Part shown: piece after piece, positions 60,517-64,000 of the stretch | Numbering within the stretch: the stretch's first letter is position 1 | Layout: every line of letters starts with the position of its first letter | Assembly (NCBI GenBank): GCA_963691815.1 | Contig: OY829648.1 | Span: 19,624,193 to 19,688,192, forward strand | Origin: Echiichthys vipera | Lineage: Eukaryota; Chordata; Actinopteri; Perciformes; Trachinidae | DNA: 64,000 nt | Reading direction: 5' to 3' | Translations under genes and position numbers: made by a program | Notes under the pieces: model-generated | What the model was told of the DNA's origin: nothing | The model's input: only the letters and a program-made list of their open reading frames with translations | The model's database searches: none

Positions 60517-61994
60517 CGTTTTTAATACATCAGTTAGTAACTTAGTTGGTTTTGGACAAATTGAGTTTCCTGATGTAGCCGGAGATACTTTCCACAACTT
60601 GACAACCCAAAAGTTGGTTATAGATTATAACAAATCAATGATGTATCAGTCAATTAATTATCAATCTTTTTTTTTTAACTGTTTATTAGAAAGTGGCCCC
60701 AAAAGTCTGAAAAACACATAAAAAAATGTACAAAAACAACAACAGAAGACAGTAAAAGTCTTTTGCAGTTGTTGTAAGATCCCTCTGCAGATTGTCTCGT
60801 CTGCATGGCATCGATATGTTCAATTGAGTTTGGTAATGCCTGGCTGGCATCAGATTTCCTCTCAGGAGTAATGAATGGCCCGAATCTGAGACGCTAACTC
60901 AATCAGTGCTTGTCGGAAAACTGAATTAGAGCCTACGAAGGTCTTTTCCACAGCAGCAGCTCCATGATGGGGATGAAGGTGTGCTGGCAGGAGCTTTGAG
61001 AGATGTTTCAAAGACATAAAGACACCCAGCGCCTTGTCATTACCCCTACGTTCTCCGTCAAAGAGACGCTGAACTGTTATCATTTTTACCAGTGAAGGAA
61101 ATAACATGATAACAGACACACATTTCAGTTGTTGCTGGGCAGAAAGCTGCTGACATCTGGTCCTGTACTGTAGTTATGGAAATCCAAACATCTGGAGACT
61201 CCAGTTGCTACTGTTGTGAAAGAGACAAATGGGTCACGGTCTTAAACACAAATCTGTCGACCTGATATCTAGGTCAACTCAGAGAGACTTTTAAAGATGC
61301 TGAATCTGGTTTATTTTAGTTAATTGCTTGGCTAGAAAATACAAATATCTGGTGTGGTTAGAGAAAAAGGAAAATGTGCAGAAAGAGACACATTTGAAGA
61401 TGGAAAATTCAGCTGAGAGAGAAAAAGGCTTTTCATTATATAACAGAAGCAGCTCCTACAAAGGTTCGGTTTGTTGTGTTGGGGAAACAGGCCTGCATGG
61501 TTTGACTCACCACAGAGGGAGAACGAGCAGTTCTAGTCTAAAATGCAACGTGACATCAGAGCTGGAAACTGGCTAATTGGGCAGAACTTGATTTGTGAGC
61601 TCTGCTTTGTTACAGGGCGGAGGCGGCCAGCTGTCAGGCATGGGACCGCCTCAGTCTCAGCTGACTGGATCCTGCTGCAAACTTATGCTAGCATCATTGT
61701 TTCCAGAAAGAAACAGAATTCATTCATGTCCAGTCTTTTTGGTCCTGTGGTCGTCCATATTTGAACCACAATGCAGTTTTTTTATTTTCGGCCCGCTGGT
61801 GCCTCGTAGACACACTCCAGATATCCAGCAGGCTAAATATCTGGAGCCGTCGGGGAGATACAGCCAATGAGAGCGCAGGACACCTTCCTTCCGCCCTGCC
61901 AGTCACTTCAAGACCCCCAGTTACAAGAACAGCTAGTGGTGTAGTGTCAACCCATCTTAAGAAAACACTGAGGCAACTCAAAAGTGAGGTGTGA
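60517..61994. other. Region without supported gene
   Basis: AT-rich with no exon-like segment. ORFs at 60862-61119 (minus) and 61595-61870 (plus) lack recognised domains. Confidence 0.5.
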
Positions 61995-62519
61995 CAGTCA
62001 GTGCGTTTACATGCAGTTTAAAAACCAGATTACATCCAGTTTCTCATACGCCATGTAAACACTGTACCCTGGGTAAAATCAGAGTTCTCATACCCCGATT
62101 AGCAGACAGAGATAATCCATATCCCGATTATTCGTGCATGTAAACAGCGTTCTGGGGTTATGCCTCTCCTCACTGTGCAGCAGTGGTTTCTGAACCGGAA
62201 ATAGAATAAACCAGGAAGCAACGGCACTGAAACGAGAAAAAAACAACACAAACTTCACCTTTTATACCGAGGGAGGACTAATCAATTGCAAGTGACATCA
62301 CAACCAAAAGTTGGCCATTTCTCCCCTGCTTTCCATGGGATTTTGACAAATGTCCGACCATGTTGGAGCGCCACGTACTGTACCGGAGGTCGAGTTACTC
62401 CCGTCGTTTTCCCATTCTTCCCCTCTCATGTAAATGGGGAACTTCAAAAATCTGAATATTCCCTTAACTGAGGAAAGACCATTTTCAGGTTACTGATGCG
62501 TATTTAAACGCACTGACTG
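61995..62519. repeat. MITE with 'cagtgcgtttacatg' ends
   Basis: The left end cagtcagtgcgtttacatgc and the complemented right end cagtcagtgcgtttaaatac are matching inverted repeats. The four bases gtga flank both sides (61991-61994 and 62520-62523), a possible target duplication. Inside, 'gtgcatgtaaacagcg' and 'ccgattat' repeat the end motif. No transposase. Confidence 0.8.
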
Positions 62520-63437
62520 GTGAGATGTGACGGAGGAGGAGGTACAGGACGTGAGCGTCAATTCACCGTTGCCTCCTTTTATCCTTCATGAGAAGCTTTA
62601 GGCTGAGACTTTATATCAGAGCAGCTGCTTCTCAGCGTCTCCACTTTGGAGCGGGACTCTGTCTCTTCAACTTTAAAAATCCCAAAGTGACGGACTTTCC
62701 CCTGAGACTTCATTCAATTCACTTTGTGACATTCTGAACCTGGGCGCATTTGCAAAAAAGGCGGGGAGTGTAGAGGGAGGGCGTCTGCAGTGGAGAAAAC
62801 AACGACTCCTCACAAAACTTCTCGAAAACCAGTGTCGCCACCAGACGAGCAGAAAGCCTCATTGTGGAGGCTGAATGTGCCTGATTGTGGTTGTTGGAGA
62901 ATCTGGAAGGAAGAGGGAGGGGAGGCAGGACGCATGTGATGTTTGAAGTCAACCTGATTGTGATTTTAAAAAATTGGATGGAAAAAATGTGAAAACGAAA
63001 GGGACACACAAGATGTTAGAGATGTGACGTCGGGGTGTGATTTATGTAGAAGAGATGTGAGACAGGAAGTGGCAGAACTCAAGAACTGTGTAGAGAGAGA
63101 GGTGACGGCGTGTTGCTGTGTGACACTTAAACACTCGAGTACTCAGCCAACAGTGATAACGTGTTATCTAACCTCTGTGCGATGCATCATGTGATGACAG
63201 CCTCTGCTGTGTGTGTGTGTGTATGCGTGTGCGTGTGTGTGTGCGTGTTTGTGTCACACTGGCTCTATTTGTTCAGGACCTCGTTGTTGCTTCTTCTCTG
63301 CAGTGTTTTCCTGCTGCCTTCAGGAAGCAGCTTTCAGGGCGGCCTGATGGGTTTCCTGGCAGGACACTCTCCCCTCTCTCCCCCCAGTTCCTACTGGGAG
63401 ACAATGGGAGGTCTCCCACAGGGGCATGGAGGGGTTA

Positions 63438-63469
<32 letters not shown>

Positions 63470-64000
63470 CATGCGAGTGTGTGGTGCTGATGAGGGGGAT
63501 TTATTGGGGGAGTAGTGGGCTTCCCTTCAGGAAACTGCAGATTTATCCCAGCAGCAGAGAGGCCGTCTCCTGGCCTTTACAGGAGATTAAGTCCAGGATG
63601 AGTTAGTTTAAGATAAACTGGGACGAGAGTTGAAATTTGTTAAAAAGGACATTTGCGTGAAACATGTTTCCTGTTTCATAAAGCATCAAACGGGACGGCG
63701 TTCAAAGTTCATTCCTGACATTGCAAACAGCAGCTACAGAACAGTCTGAGTGCATTTAGCAGCTGTTGTGGAGCTTTTGATCACATCACATGATTTTTGC
63801 GAGCAGGAATCATAGATGTTCATTTTTCCCTTTTTCCGAACACTTCTGGTGAATGTCGACTTTAAAGGTTGAAATTATGAGGATTAATTTCATTGATTGA
63901 TCGTTTAATTATTTTTAATGGATTAATTAATTTAAAAATGATCCCCATTATTCAATTGGTTTAGCCTAATTTGTCAGTAAATAAAAGTTTTGACTGAACA
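62520..64000. other. Region without supported gene, GT microsatellites
   Basis: Imperfect GT repeats at 63208-63251 and 63438-63461. The segment between them (63280-63430) is GC-richer and open, with a Gly/Ser/Pro-rich reading, but no homology or firm splice sites support an exon. The rest is AT-rich. Confidence 0.45.

Overview
The window is vertebrate nuclear DNA. It comes from a ray-finned fish and most likely a spiny-rayed teleost. The evidence is GT-AG introns with small exons, two and a half recognisable vertebrate genes, long dinucleotide microsatellites, and many decayed Tc1/mariner, hAT, SINE and foldback elements of the kinds common in teleosts. The species cannot be named from the sequence.

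Layout. At 1-14 kb, on the plus strand, lies the 3' part of dazap1 (RNA-binding protein): the end of RRM2, the Pro/Gly/Gln/Tyr-rich tail and the stop at 13343. Its RRM1 and first RRM2 exons lie upstream of the window. At 14.7-28.4 kb, also plus strand, is a complete dpp9 (cytosolic/nuclear prolyl dipeptidase). It has a non-coding first exon, a very short N-terminal exon at 16796 matching the long nuclear form of mammalian DPP9, and 19 further coding exons ending at 27457. At 30.3-33.2 kb, minus strand, is a complete seven-exon angptl4 (secreted lipoprotein lipase inhibitor), convergent with dpp9, with a TATA and CCAAT promoter. DAZAP1, DPP9 and ANGPTL4 all map to human 19p13, so the neighbourhood fits conserved synteny.

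From 33.2 to 64 kb no complete gene was found. The stretch is AT-rich intergenic or intronic DNA full of transposon remains: a Tc1-like element (41.0-42.1 kb), a hAT-type element with perfect 8-bp target duplications (51.4-53.3 kb), two copies of a small hAT-type MITE, a foldback element (54.4-54.9 kb), two other terminal-inverted-repeat elements and a tRNA-derived SINE. The one hint of another gene is a GGAA/ETS-type promoter followed by a 41-bp coding first exon with a good donor at 51195-51235 (plus strand). Its remaining exons were not found.

The three genes do not form a pathway; they are neighbours with separate jobs (mRNA control, N-terminal dipeptide removal, plasma lipid control). 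No undescribed biological system is evident. The points most worth a second look are splicing details in dazap1 and dpp9 (an in-frame cassette exon, tandem acceptors 18 nt apart, a 100-bp AC repeat 7 bp after a donor), the orphan first exon at 51.2 kb, and two large imperfect foldback elements.
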